Of a stretch of 64,000 nt of DNA, positions 27,259-36,190 are shown in pieces. The notes beneath the pieces were generated by a model. That model had not been told where the DNA came from, made no database searches, and was given only the letters and a program-made list of their open reading frames with translations. The translations under genes and the position numbers were made by a program. Origin of the DNA: Cyclobacteriaceae bacterium (lineage in GTDB: Bacteria > Bacteroidota > Bacteroidia > Cytophagales > Cyclobacteriaceae); contig JALHOT010000004.1 in NCBI GenBank assembly GCA_022842845.1, positions 124,001 to 188,000 of the forward strand, read 5' to 3'. The first letter of the stretch is position 1. Every line of letters begins with the position of its first letter.

Positions 27259-28893
27259 ATGAAGTCCTTCGTTGTGCTTTGGATATTATGCATATCCATC
27301 TCCCTTTACGGGCAGAATAATTCAGTGATTACACCACAAAATTGTAGTTGCTATGGCTACAGTAATGGTAAGATCGCTATTAGTAATGTTAGTGATAATA
27401 CCGAAGTTAATCTTTCGAAGATTGAAGGCCAAACTACTTCAGTATTATTCAACTATAGTAAAACGCGAGAATTTATTGACTTAAACCCTGGGAACTACGT
27501 TGTAGGTTTTAAGGATGGTGAGAACCTGAGTAATGTAAATATTGATATTGGTGAGCCTGAAGAGTTACGATTTGAGGTTAATAGCCCCACGGTTTTGCCA
27601 AAAACGGATACTGATTCAACTGGTGTTTTATCCATTAATGCCTTAAAGATTTCAAAGCCTTATACAATATTTTATAAAAGAAATGGCGATTTAACTTATA
27701 AGTCAAGCAACCTGGGGAATACCATTAGTGGACTTCTTTCTGGAACTTATACTTTATACGTTGAAAAGGGTTCATGCAGATCAGGATTGCAAACAGTTGT
27801 TTTGCCAGTCCAAAATATGTTTGAATTAGCCTGGCATCAATTAAAATATTGTGATCAAGCATCGCTTGAGTTTGAACTGATCTTACCAACAACAGAAAAT
27901 GTATCAGTTACTTATGAATATGAGAATAATTCTATGGGTATCCCAGAGTTGGTACAAACATCCAACAACGTACGCAGATATAAAATCAGCTGGCTGGGTT
28001 TTGGTAAGTATAAGATCTCTGCTGTTGGGATCCCAGCAACAAGGGTGAGAACGCTTACGCTCAATGCGTTAAGTAGTAATTGTTCGTTGATCTGTAATAT
28101 AAGTGGGGTTGTTAAGCCTAATCCAAGTGATGTAGGGGAGGAATCTTTCACATTGAATATTAGTAATCCAAAACCTGGGAATTATTCAGTAAATGTTGAA
28201 AAGAATGGAAAGAATGTATTAACGCTATCAAATACTCCGCAAACAGCTTATACAATTAAGGGCAGAGGTGCAGGTAATTACTCATATAAAATAACAAGTC
28301 TATCGGATATGAGTACCTGTTCCGGTGTTTTTAATTTGACACAAGATATTATTTCAACTGACATATTACGAAAGAATTATATTGAAAATGTAGCAAGCCC
28401 TGCTTTCAGAGAATTAGCCATGTGCGAATGTTATGTCAAAAGAGTTAATTCGCTGGATTTGACTTTAAGAGCAATTGGAACAATACCCACCTTATTTGTT
28501 CCTGCACTTAAAGCAACGGCCGCAGCTTATACCGTAGTGATTGCTGGCGGAGTAATTAATACAGCTGACTTTTTTTCGTTAAAGAAGGAAAAGTATCAAG
28601 CTATTAATACAAAAAGAAAGGACTTGATGGAAATAGAAAGGATTCATACAAAAATATTTGCGCTATTTGCTAATCAAACCTTAACGCCAAATCAGAGTGC
28701 TGAATACCAAAGACTGTTAAAAGAGTTTCAAGCAATAGTGGATAAATCGAGTAGTGGTGAATTCGCACCTGATTGTCCGCAAGGTCGTTTTTTACGACTT
28801 GTTAAGAAAAGATTCCCAGAAGGCTTGAAGACTGATGAGGTTGCAATTTTTATGGAACTCTATAAGCGACCCTCACCGGCTGCTACACAATAG
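27259..28893 (+). CDS. Secreted protein with degenerate SprB-like N-terminal repeats, function unknown
   Basis: A 544-residue protein with a signal peptide (MKSFVVLWILCISISLYG). The segment after it (NCSCYGYSNGKIAISNV ... LNPGNYVVGFKDG ... IGEPEEL) follows the SprB-repeat pattern, and weaker repeats follow to about residue 370. The C-terminal ~170 residues differ: a hydrophobic helical stretch (about residues 405-440: IGTIPTLFVPALKATAAAY) and then a charged helical tail. There is no T9SS sorting domain and no lipobox. The whole could be an exported adhesin with a membrane-active or helical end domain. No enzyme motif is seen. It is monocistronic and AT-rich compared with its neighbours, which may mean recent acquisition. 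Confidence 0.8.
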   Translation: MKSFVVLWILCISISLYGQNNSVITPQNCSCYGYSNGKIAISNVSDNTEVNLSKIEGQTTSVLFNYSKTREFIDLNPGNYVVGFKDGENLSNVNIDIGEPEELRFEVNSPTVLPKTDTDSTGVLSINALKISKPYTIFYKRNGDLTYKSSNLGNTISGLLSGTYTLYVEKGSCRSGLQTVVLPVQNMFELAWHQLKYCDQASLEFELILPTTENVSVTYEYENNSMGIPELVQTSNNVRRYKISWLGFGKYKISAVGIPATRVRTLTLNALSSNCSLICNISGVVKPNPSDVGEESFTLNISNPKPGNYSVNVEKNGKNVLTLSNTPQTAYTIKGRGAGNYSYKITSLSDMSTCSGVFNLTQDIISTDILRKNYIENVASPAFRELAMCECYVKRVNSLDLTLRAIGTIPTLFVPALKATAAAYTVVIAGGVINTADFFSLKKEKYQAINTKRKDLMEIERIHTKIFALFANQTLTPNQSAEYQRLLKEFQAIVDKSSSGEFAPDCPQGRFLRLVKKRFPEGLKTDEVAIFMELYKRPSPAATQ

Positions 28894-29340
28894 TGGTTGG
28901 TATGGTAGCTTTGTATTCTTGAAATAGCTTTGCTAAGAAGTGTGCCAAAGCTATTACAAGTCACTGATGAGTTTTCTATGGAAGCTCACAAAGGTCTAGG
29001 GCTTTGGGTGCTTTAAAATATGTGCATATATGCAGTAGTTCGTCTTGTTGGGTGCAATAGGGTGGCATAAGATACACTTTACGATTTCTCTAATTGAATG
29101 GTCTTCATAAAGTGAAAGTGCACGTTGAAACGCTAAAAGCCTTGTTTGTCATTGATTTCTCCGTTTTTATTAACTCTGAAACATTTGTTTCGAATTATTC
29201 GAAGTATAAAAAATCACTTGCTATAGCTGAAATTGGGATTGCAGTATTGGCACCTACTGAATAGTTCAGTATTATTGAGAACTCTTTCTTAACTTTTTAC
29301 TTGACGGCTGCAAGCATCAATACCCTATAGTCAATCTGCC
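28894..29340. other. Intergenic region, 447 bp, with one hairpin
   Basis: No gene was recognised. AATAGCTTTG (28923-28932) and CAAAGCTATT (28946-28955) form a perfect 10-bp stem with a 13-base loop just after the preceding stop. It may end that transcript, but no T tract follows. A 12-bp palindrome TGCATATATGCA lies at 29023-29034. The rest is AT-rich without visible signals. Confidence 0.4.
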
Positions 29341-30276
29341 ATGAATGTTAACGGTCATACACTTTCTTCGCTTTTTCGGAAACTACAAGTAATGGGTAGT
29401 CTGGATATTTTGTCCGCCACAACATGGGATAGTAAAGCTGTTGCTGCTTATTATACATCTATGGGTCAGGTCTACAAACGCTACCACTCCCGTGCTGGGG
29501 CTATGCACTTGCCCATTAAATTGAATGATACAGAGCGACACCAGGATAAATTGCTTTTTCAGGCACTGACGGCAGCGGAATTGATCCGAGAAAATAAATA
29601 TAAAACAGTGGTGGAATTGGGTTGCGGGTTTGGTTTTAATACCCTTCATCTGGCTCGTTTATTTCCCGAGGTTCAATTTATAGGTATGGATATTACCGAT
29701 TCCAATTTGAAGGCAGCTCGGGAACAAGCAGGTAATCTTCCGAACGTACACTTTAAACGTTTCGACTTTAATGAAGCCGTGCATCCATACAAGGCAGACC
29801 TGGTTTTTGGTGTGGAAACTTTTTGTTACGCTGCGAACATAAGTCACCTGCTTAAAAACATCGCAGTAAGCTTAAATCCAGGTGGGAGAATATTAATCTT
29901 TGATGGTTATGAAACAAAGGAAACCTTAAGTGAAGTACTTAATCCAGATCAGAGTAAGGCCTATGCTTTGCTTTGTGGGGGTTTTGTGTTAACTAAGTTT
30001 CAAAGCCTTCCGACAGTATATGCCGCCATCCAAAACCTTGGTCTTAGTCTTGAACTAGATCAAGACTATACAAGTGCTATCTTACCCAACTATAAAGTAT
30101 TTCAAAAAGGTTGCCTTAATGTTTTACGTTTTCCACATGTTAGTAAGTTGATGGCATTGCTGGGTATCATACCAGAAGCTGCCCTGCTGCAAGTGCCTTC
30201 CGGTTTATTCGGAGCTTACTTTTTTGAGCAGCAGTGGCTGACTTATCGTCAGCTGCTTGTAAGAAAGCCAGAATGA
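29341..30276 (+). CDS. Class I SAM-dependent methyltransferase
   Basis: A 311-residue cytoplasmic protein. Motif I (VVELGCGFGFNTLHLA) begins at about residue 90; an acidic post-I strand (FIGMDITDSNLKAA), motif II/III-like DLVFGVETFCYA and SLNPGGRILIFDG follow, the order of a Rossmann-fold methyltransferase binding S-adenosylmethionine. The layout is like small-molecule (lipid, quinone or sterol) methyltransferases, but the acceptor cannot be told from sequence. The C-terminal ~100 residues are poorly conserved in appearance and may bind substrate. The gene is isolated, with ~300 bp or more of non-coding DNA on both sides. Confidence 0.87.
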   Translation: MNVNGHTLSSLFRKLQVMGSLDILSATTWDSKAVAAYYTSMGQVYKRYHSRAGAMHLPIKLNDTERHQDKLLFQALTAAELIRENKYKTVVELGCGFGFNTLHLARLFPEVQFIGMDITDSNLKAAREQAGNLPNVHFKRFDFNEAVHPYKADLVFGVETFCYAANISHLLKNIAVSLNPGGRILIFDGYETKETLSEVLNPDQSKAYALLCGGFVLTKFQSLPTVYAAIQNLGLSLELDQDYTSAILPNYKVFQKGCLNVLRFPHVSKLMALLGIIPEAALLQVPSGLFGAYFFEQQWLTYRQLLVRKPE

Positions 30277-30569
30277 ATGTGATTCACAGATCACCCAACA
30301 CATTGATGAGGAAGTGAACAAGGATAACTTAGGTGCTTGATCAAAGCGGGCCTTTAAACAGGTTCTTAGTTGTCACCACTATTTCTGAACAGCTTACTGT
30401 ACAAAATTGAACAACAACTATTCTTCCATCACTTCCCTTTCACCTATTATAGGGTATTACTGATGTATTAGCGTCTTTACTGCGCTATGCCTGCAACCTT
30501 TCCTTTGTTGCACAGTCTTTGTAGCCAAGGGTTAAAAAGAGAATCTTACTAACAACAAAACCCTTTGCT
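30277..30569. other. Intergenic region, 293 bp
   Basis: Nothing recognisable: no gene, stable hairpin with T tract, or convincing promoter pair was found upstream of the permease gene. Confidence 0.35.
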
Positions 30570-33008
30570 ATGCTTCGTAATTATATCAAAGTAGCCTTGC
30601 GTTCTATCTTTCGTAACAAGCTCACCGCTTTTATCAACGTTACGGGTTTGGCCCTGGCCATGTTGTGCGCGCTGATGATTTATGTCTACATCGCTGATGA
30701 ACTTGCCTACGATCGTTACCATAGCAAGGTGGAGCGCATATACCGTGTTACGCGTAACTTCTTATCTCCCGATGGTTCTGTTAACTTGCACCTGGGGCAT
30801 GTAGCTCCTCCGGTGGGGCCGCTCTTGCAAAATGATTTTGCTGATGTTGAATCAGTGGTACGCACCTTGCAAAGTCGTTCGTTGGTGGCTTACAATAGCG
30901 AAGGGGCTGAGCTTAAAACCTTTAACGAAGAAAATCTCTTTTATGCCGAGCCAGATCTATTAAAAGTCTTTGATATAACGATCCGCGAAGGCAATCCTGA
31001 AAAACTATTGCACGATCCTTTTACCATTGTATTATCACAGTCCACGGCTCAAAAATATTTTGGAGATGTTTCTCCGGTAGGGAAGACCTTACGGCTGGGT
31101 AATAACTACGATGTATCCGTGACGGGTGTGTTTGAAGATTTCCCGAAGCAATCACACTGGCATCCACAACTGCTCTTGTCATTTGCTACCCTTCACGACA
31201 GCACCATCTATGGTCAGCGCAGACTGGAGACCAACTGGGGGAATAATTCTTTCGGTACGTATGTTTTGGTGAAAAAAGGTTTTGACCAGGTAAAAACTGA
31301 AGCGCAGTTTCCTGCTTTTCTTGATAAGCACATGGGCTCTCTGGCTGTAGCCAATAATATGCCTTTGCCTTCTACCTTTACCAATCTCTTTTTACAGAAG
31401 CTTACTGATATACACCTGCACTCTCATCTCGACTCAGAAGTCGAAGCCAATGGTAACATCACCAATGTGTACATGATGGGTGTGATTGGTATTTTCATAC
31501 TGCTCATTGCCTGTTTTAATTTCATCAATCTTTCAACAGCTCGTGCCACCAAACGTGCCAAAGAAGTAGGTATGCGCAAAGTTTCGGGGGCCTTCAAGAA
31601 TCAATTAATAGTTCAATACTTAAGTGAATCGGTGCTGATAGCCTTGTTTGCGTTAGCCATAGCCATGGCTGCCTCATGGTTTGCTTTGGGCTGGTTGAAT
31701 GATTTTACTGGCAAGTCCATTACCTTGAACCTTCTACAAGAACCCATACTTTCCCTGGGCATTATTGCGTTTGCAATAGTGGTGGGTGTGCTGGCGGGTG
31801 TTTATCCAGCCTTTATCATCGCAGGCTTTCAACCGATAACCATCTTAAAGGGACAACAAAGTGCTGTGGGTGGCCGGGGTGGTATCCGTAAAGTACTGGT
31901 GGTGCTGCAGTTCAGTATTTCAATTGTATTGATGATCGCCACGGCCATCACCTTTCAGCAACTTCATTTTCTAAATGGGCAAAACCTGGGCTATACAAAA
32001 GATCAGGTGCTGACTTTGCGTTACTATGCTGACCTGGCTCCTCAATACGATGCCTTTTACAATGAAGTGATCAAACATTCATCCATTAAGAATATAGCAC
32101 GTTCTAGTCGTATTCCTACTGGTCGCTTACTCGATTCACAAGGCGCGGCTCAGATTCAGCAAGGTGATTCAATGGCCACAGCTAATGTCATCATCAAAAA
32201 TATCCGAAGCGATCATACCTTTTTCGATACGTATGAAATTCCCTTTGTGCGCGGAAGAAATTTCTCGAAGGAAATAAAAAGCGATGACTCGCTGGGCTTT
32301 GTCTTAAACGAAGCAGCTGTAAAGATGTTGGGGCTTAGCAATGATGAGGTATTGACAAGGGATTTTCAATACGGGGGTGTAAAAGGCAGGGTGATTGGCG
32401 TTGTTAAAGATTTTCATTTTGAGTCGTTGCATGAAAGCATTACACCGATGGTCTTTCAATCCTTGCCATTTTATAATCGTATTTCAGTAAAGATTGCCAG
32501 CAGCGATATGCAGCAGGCGATTGAACATGTGGAAAAGGTTTGGAATGAATTTATTCCACATCGTCCTTTTGAATATGATTTTCTGAGTGTTCAGTATCAA
32601 CAGTTGTATGAAGCTGAGCAAAAGCAAGGTCAACTTTTTACCACCTTCTCAGTATTGGCTATTGCTATAGCTTGCCTGGGACTTTTTGGTTTGGCTACTT
32701 TTAATACCATGCAGCGCGTCAAAGAAATCGGTATACGAAAAGTGTTGGGTGCCTCTACCACCCATATTGTGGGTATTCTCTCTAAAGAAATTATAGTGCT
32801 TGTAATTATCGCAAATTTAATTTCGTGGCCGCTAGCCTGGTATTTTATGGATAAGTGGTTGGATGGTTTTGCTTATAAGGTAAACTTGAACATTGGGATT
32901 TTTGTCCTGGCTACTTTTGCAGCATTATTAGTGGCGTTCTTAACAGTAAGTTCACAAACGATTAAGGCAGCATTGACTAATCCGAGTAAAACCTTGCGCT
33001 ATGAATAG
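30570..33008 (+). CDS. MacB/FtsX-like ABC transporter permease
   Basis: An 812-residue inner-membrane protein of the large two-unit permease type common in Bacteroidetes. An N-terminal membrane helix (about residues 20-42) is followed by a periplasmic MacB core domain, a three-helix FtsX unit near residues 290-430 (IFILLIACFNFINLSTARAT, then KEVGMRKVSGA), a second core domain and a final FtsX unit (LAIAIACLGLFGLATFNTMQ, KEIGIRKVLGA). Such permeases pair with a LolD/MacB-type ATPase and do mechanical work on lipoproteins or export antibiotics or peptides. No ATPase is adjacent; the nearest is at 53296. A similar permease occurs at 61873-64000. Confidence 0.92.
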   Translation: MLRNYIKVALRSIFRNKLTAFINVTGLALAMLCALMIYVYIADELAYDRYHSKVERIYRVTRNFLSPDGSVNLHLGHVAPPVGPLLQNDFADVESVVRTLQSRSLVAYNSEGAELKTFNEENLFYAEPDLLKVFDITIREGNPEKLLHDPFTIVLSQSTAQKYFGDVSPVGKTLRLGNNYDVSVTGVFEDFPKQSHWHPQLLLSFATLHDSTIYGQRRLETNWGNNSFGTYVLVKKGFDQVKTEAQFPAFLDKHMGSLAVANNMPLPSTFTNLFLQKLTDIHLHSHLDSEVEANGNITNVYMMGVIGIFILLIACFNFINLSTARATKRAKEVGMRKVSGAFKNQLIVQYLSESVLIALFALAIAMAASWFALGWLNDFTGKSITLNLLQEPILSLGIIAFAIVVGVLAGVYPAFIIAGFQPITILKGQQSAVGGRGGIRKVLVVLQFSISIVLMIATAITFQQLHFLNGQNLGYTKDQVLTLRYYADLAPQYDAFYNEVIKHSSIKNIARSSRIPTGRLLDSQGAAQIQQGDSMATANVIIKNIRSDHTFFDTYEIPFVRGRNFSKEIKSDDSLGFVLNEAAVKMLGLSNDEVLTRDFQYGGVKGRVIGVVKDFHFESLHESITPMVFQSLPFYNRISVKIASSDMQQAIEHVEKVWNEFIPHRPFEYDFLSVQYQQLYEAEQKQGQLFTTFSVLAIAIACLGLFGLATFNTMQRVKEIGIRKVLGASTTHIVGILSKEIIVLVIIANLISWPLAWYFMDKWLDGFAYKVNLNIGIFVLATFAALLVAFLTVSSQTIKAALTNPSKTLRYE

Positions 33009-33135
33009 AGTGTGCATTTAAAATATTGACTGTACCTGATAAGGCTCATGGCTAACACGAAGTATTGGTATAATAGCTTTTGGTAACAGATACAGGAAGC
33101 CAACAAAACGATGTTTAATCGCCATGATGCAGCAA

Positions 33136-34080
33136 TCATCTTTTAGATAAGAAGGTATTGATTAAGGGTACTACTTGTTCTGGTGCTTCTTCCATGGGCA
33201 CATGACCTATGCCGGGGAGTAGGTGTGTTTCATTGTCTGGTAAGTCTCGCTTAAACTTCAAGGCATCGGCTGGCAAAATCAACTGATCTTGTTCACCCCA
33301 GATAACGAGTGTTGGCGTTTTAATGGTGGCGATGAGCGTTGTGTCAATCGTCTCTTTAAAATTCAATCGCGCTACCAGGGCTTCCCGATTACCTTCACGG
33401 CAAGCCATATCGTGGTATTGTTCAACCAAAGCATCGCTCACTTTACTTTTGTCACCGTACACATCTTCTACACTTTTGCGTACAAGTGAAAGTGGTGTGA
33501 TCACTTTTAATATTTCTTTGAGTACAGGAACACGTGCCAACTGGAAAGCCAGGTTACCTTTAAAGTTAATCCGTGGATATCCTGCTGCATCTAGGAGTAT
33601 GAGCTTCTCTACCTGATCAGGATAGGTTGCAGCATATTGCCAGGCAATCAATCCACCAAGGGAATTGCCTATTAAGTAACAACGATCAATCTTTTTCTCC
33701 TGTAAGAATTGGTGAAGAAAGCTAAGGTACATGCTGATGCTGTAATCGTGCTGTGGGTGAGGGCCGGTGAGTCCGAAGGCGGGTAAATCCATGCGCAATA
33801 AGCGATGTTCATCTTTCAAGGCTTGTACCATTGCTTCCCAGGTGTGCAGGGAGGCGGAAGTTCCGTGCAACAAAACTATAGGAATAGAATCGGTGACGAT
33901 CCCTTCATCTCTATAATGCACCTCCATGCCATGAAGGCTCATAAATTGAGAAGGGGCCGGGGCGTATGTCAACTTCAAGTCTTCTGCCGGGATATCCGGT
34001 TGGTATAAGGCTATTCCACACAATACCAGGATGCTCAGCGCGATGGCTAAGCCCTTTAATAAAGTCTTTGCTTTCTGCAT
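33136..34080 (-). CDS. Membrane-anchored alpha/beta hydrolase
   Basis: A 314-residue protein with an N-terminal hydrophobic segment (LAIALSILVLCGIALY) that anchors or exports it. The alpha/beta hydrolase fold is clear: oxyanion loop HGTSASLHTW, nucleophile elbow GNSLGG (Ser), acid in WGEQDQLI and the catalytic His in PGIGHVPMEEAPE. It resembles the C-C hydrolase/haloalkane-like lipase group, but the substrate is unknown. It is convergent with the permease gene and divergent from mraZ across ~240 bp. Sequence order and motif spacing are normal, without truncation. Confidence 0.9.
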   Translation of the reverse strand: MQKAKTLLKGLAIALSILVLCGIALYQPDIPAEDLKLTYAPAPSQFMSLHGMEVHYRDEGIVTDSIPIVLLHGTSASLHTWEAMVQALKDEHRLLRMDLPAFGLTGPHPQHDYSISMYLSFLHQFLQEKKIDRCYLIGNSLGGLIAWQYAATYPDQVEKLILLDAAGYPRINFKGNLAFQLARVPVLKEILKVITPLSLVRKSVEDVYGDKSKVSDALVEQYHDMACREGNREALVARLNFKETIDTTLIATIKTPTLVIWGEQDQLILPADALKFKRDLPDNETHLLPGIGHVPMEEAPEQVVPLINTFLSKR

Positions 34081-34248
34081 AAGGCTAAAAATAGGCTCTG
34101 ATCTGGGGCATTTCCTATTCTACCTACCACTTTCTCCCACCATATTAAGCTTTCAAAGCCTTCTGAAAAGACAGGTTATTTGAAAGGAATGGCACAAAAG
34201 AGCTCCTTAACCAGTTATTTCATGTACTTTTTTATCTATTTGTGTAAA

Positions 34249-34275
34249 AAAGTGTAGTAAAGTGGTTGGAAGTGG
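34249..34275 (+). promoter_or_regulatory. Three phased MraZ-binding boxes
   Basis: AAAGTGT (34249-34255), AAAGTGG (34259-34265) and GAAGTGG (34269-34275) are direct repeats at exactly 10-bp steps with 3-bp spacers. This is the arrangement described for MraZ operators, in which a ring-shaped MraZ oligomer contacts successive helical turns. The -33 element of the mraZ promoter lies between boxes 2 and 3, so binding should block transcription (autorepression). Confidence 0.85.
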
Positions 34276-34295
34276 GAGATTTTTCTCTATGTTTG
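34266..34295 (+). promoter_or_regulatory. Promoter of the dcw cluster
   Basis: TTG at 34266-34268 and TATGTTTG at 34288-34295 with 19 bp between match the Bacteroidetes housekeeping promoter TTG-N19-TAnnTTTG. Transcription would begin near 34300, about 25 bases before mraZ. The upstream element sits inside the MraZ box array. Confidence 0.8.
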
Positions 34296-34324
34296 CTTAG
34301 GAGAAAAAGACAACCACTACGTCT

Positions 34325-34768
34325 ATGACCTTCTTTACCAGTGAATATGAGATTAAGCTTGATGCCAAAGGCAGACTGGTTCTGCCTGCTCGGATCAAAG
34401 CCCAGCTGCCCGATTCGGACAGCCAGGAGCTTGTGATCCGTAGAGGCTTTGAGCAAAATCTTATCATTTACCCTATGGTAGAGTTCAAAAAGGTGTTCGC
34501 AAAAATTTCAGGATTAAGCGAATTCAATGAAGAGTACCGCAATCTCCAACGGAACTTCTTTGCTGGAATCGTAACGGTAGAGATGGACAATAACGGTCGC
34601 ATACTCTTACCCAAAAACATGCTTACCTACGCCCAACTCGACAAAGACTTAATGTTGGTAGGGATGGGTAACCGTGTCGAAATCTGGAATCCTGCACTGT
34701 ACGAAAAACACCTGATTCAAGATCCAAGTGAGTTGTCTAAACTGGCCGAGAAACATTTGATGGAGTAA
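34325..34768 (+). CDS. mraZ: Transcriptional regulator MraZ
   Basis: A 147-residue protein with two AbrB-like halves, each bearing the family D-x-K/N-G-R motif: KLDAKGRLVLPARIK near residue 12 and EMDNNGRILLPKNM near residue 85. MraZ binds DNA upstream of its own gene and represses the division and cell wall cluster. The three boxes at 34249-34275 are the expected target. Length and position as the first gene of the cluster are normal. rsmH starts one base after its stop. Confidence 0.97.
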   Translation: MTFFTSEYEIKLDAKGRLVLPARIKAQLPDSDSQELVIRRGFEQNLIIYPMVEFKKVFAKISGLSEFNEEYRNLQRNFFAGIVTVEMDNNGRILLPKNMLTYAQLDKDLMLVGMGNRVEIWNPALYEKHLIQDPSELSKLAEKHLME

Positions 34769-34769
34769 A

Positions 34770-35720
34770 ATGACGGAAAGCTCAAAGCTTGATGCTCGCA
34801 ATTCGAAACCCGAAATAAGGAGCTATCACCAGCCCGTCATGCTCAACGAATGTATTGAAGCACTGAACATCCAGCCTAATGGCATTTATGTAGATGCAAC
34901 ATTTGGTGGCGGTGGTCATAGCATCAAAATACTCGAGCAGATTAAAGAAGGTCGATTGCTTTCCTTCGATCAGGATGATGATGCGAAGCAGCAAGCTGAA
35001 AAGATAACAAGTCGTTCTTTTACATTTTGTCACACCAACTTTATGTACTTAAAAAAGTATTTAAAGTTGAATGGTGTTACCAGGGTAAACGGTATACTGG
35101 CTGATTTGGGAATATCATCACATCAGATTGATTCTCCCGAGCGTGGTTTTTCAACACGCTTCGATGGTCCGCTCGATATGCGGATGGATCAAAAACAACC
35201 TGCTACCGCAGCTACTATAGTCAATGAATACAGCGAAGAGGAATTGCATAAACTCTTTGGCATGTATGGCGAACTCAAAAACGCCAAAACAGCTGCCCGC
35301 ATGGTAACCCAATACAGAGTGAACAAACCATTTGCCCGTACGGAGGACTTAAAAGCTGCATTGAACAGCATAGCCCCGCGAGGTAAAGAGAATAAATATT
35401 TCGCCCAGGTGTTTCAAGCGCTTCGTATCGAAGTAAACGAAGAAATGAAAGCCCTAGAAGATTTTTTGCACCAATGTGGCGAGGTGATGGAGACAGGAGG
35501 ACGTTTGGTAGTGATGAGCTACCACTCGCTCGAAGACAGGATGGTGAAAAACTACATCAACAAAGGAAAAGTGTTTGGTGAGGTAGAAAAAGATTTTTAT
35601 GGGAATGAGATCAAACCTTTTGAAGCTGTTAATCGCAAACCGATTGAAGCAACAGAAGAGGAGATTGAACAAAACAAAAGAGCAAGAAGCGCAAAATTGA
35701 GAATAGCTGAGAAGAAATAA
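34770..35720 (+). CDS. rsmH: 16S rRNA (cytosine(1402)-N(4))-methyltransferase RsmH
   Basis: A 316-residue cytoplasmic SAM-dependent methyltransferase (formerly MraW) that methylates N4 of C1402 in 16S rRNA. The SAM site YVDATFGGGGHSIKILEQ is near residue 40, and GILADLGISSHQID, RGFSTRFDGPLDMRMD and VMSYHSLEDRMVK follow in the family order. It is second in the dcw cluster, as in most bacteria. A short Lys-rich tail ends the protein. It is followed by a repeat-bearing gap of 80 bp before ftsL. Confidence 0.97.
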   Translation: MTESSKLDARNSKPEIRSYHQPVMLNECIEALNIQPNGIYVDATFGGGGHSIKILEQIKEGRLLSFDQDDDAKQQAEKITSRSFTFCHTNFMYLKKYLKLNGVTRVNGILADLGISSHQIDSPERGFSTRFDGPLDMRMDQKQPATAATIVNEYSEEELHKLFGMYGELKNAKTAARMVTQYRVNKPFARTEDLKAALNSIAPRGKENKYFAQVFQALRIEVNEEMKALEDFLHQCGEVMETGGRLVVMSYHSLEDRMVKNYINKGKVFGEVEKDFYGNEIKPFEAVNRKPIEATEEEIEQNKRARSAKLRIAEKK

Positions 35721-35777
35721 GCTGCGAGCTATGGGTTTAGGGTTTTGAGTTAACAGGCTCATGGCTCCAAGCCTATA
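35720..35777 (+). repeat. Dispersed element, copy A, between rsmH and ftsL
   Basis: A 58-base stretch starting at the rsmH stop codon. It aligns with 43507-43563 (between ftsW and murG) over its whole length with roughly 70% identity, most differences being transitions: both start AGCT-R-CGAGCTA and end AAGCCT-R-TA. This copy has lost the clear hairpin that the other copy keeps. Confidence 0.55.
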
Positions 35778-35800
35778 CACGAGGCTGCAGACAAAGGCAA

Positions 35801-36190
35801 ATGGAGAACAAATTTAGAATCGAACCCAAAAAAGTAACAGCCGCCAAGAGTGGGCCTGGCAGCAGCGTATTTTCTGGTATCGAGAAGAAGCTGAATCTCG
35901 AGAGTTATTTTGAAGAAGGTTTTCCCATACAGTATTTACCAAAAATTCTTTTTGTTTTGGGCCTTGCCCTCTTCTATATCGGCAATACACACTATGCTGA
36001 GAAAACTGTAAGAAGAATTAATCACATACAAGCTGAAGTAGAAGACCTGCGTGCTGATTACACCACGCTTAAGTCAGATCTGATGTTTGCCAGCAAGCAA
36101 AGTGAAGTAGCCAAAAAGGTGAAAGCCATTGGCCTGAAAGAAAGTTTAACACCCCCCACTAAAGTAGTTGTAGAAGAAGGTGAATATTAA
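35801..36190 (+). CDS. ftsL: FtsL-like cell division protein
   Basis: A 129-residue bitopic membrane protein in the ftsL position. A ~55-residue cytoplasmic part is followed by one membrane segment (about residues 47-65, ILFVLGLALFYIG) and a periplasmic coiled coil (about residues 70-110). FtsL-type proteins bridge FtsQ/DivIB and the FtsW-FtsI synthase. Sequence identity in the family is always low, so the call rests on topology, size and position. Its last 11 bases overlap the penicillin-binding protein gene. Confidence 0.85.
   Translation: MENKFRIEPKKVTAAKSGPGSSVFSGIEKKLNLESYFEEGFPIQYLPKILFVLGLALFYIGNTHYAEKTVRRINHIQAEVEDLRADYTTLKSDLMFASKQSEVAKKVKAIGLKESLTPPTKVVVEEGEY

Noticed and set aside
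29023-29034. 12-bp palindrome TGCATATATGCA
   Set aside because: Alternating AT core, isolated, far from any start; no evidence for an operator.
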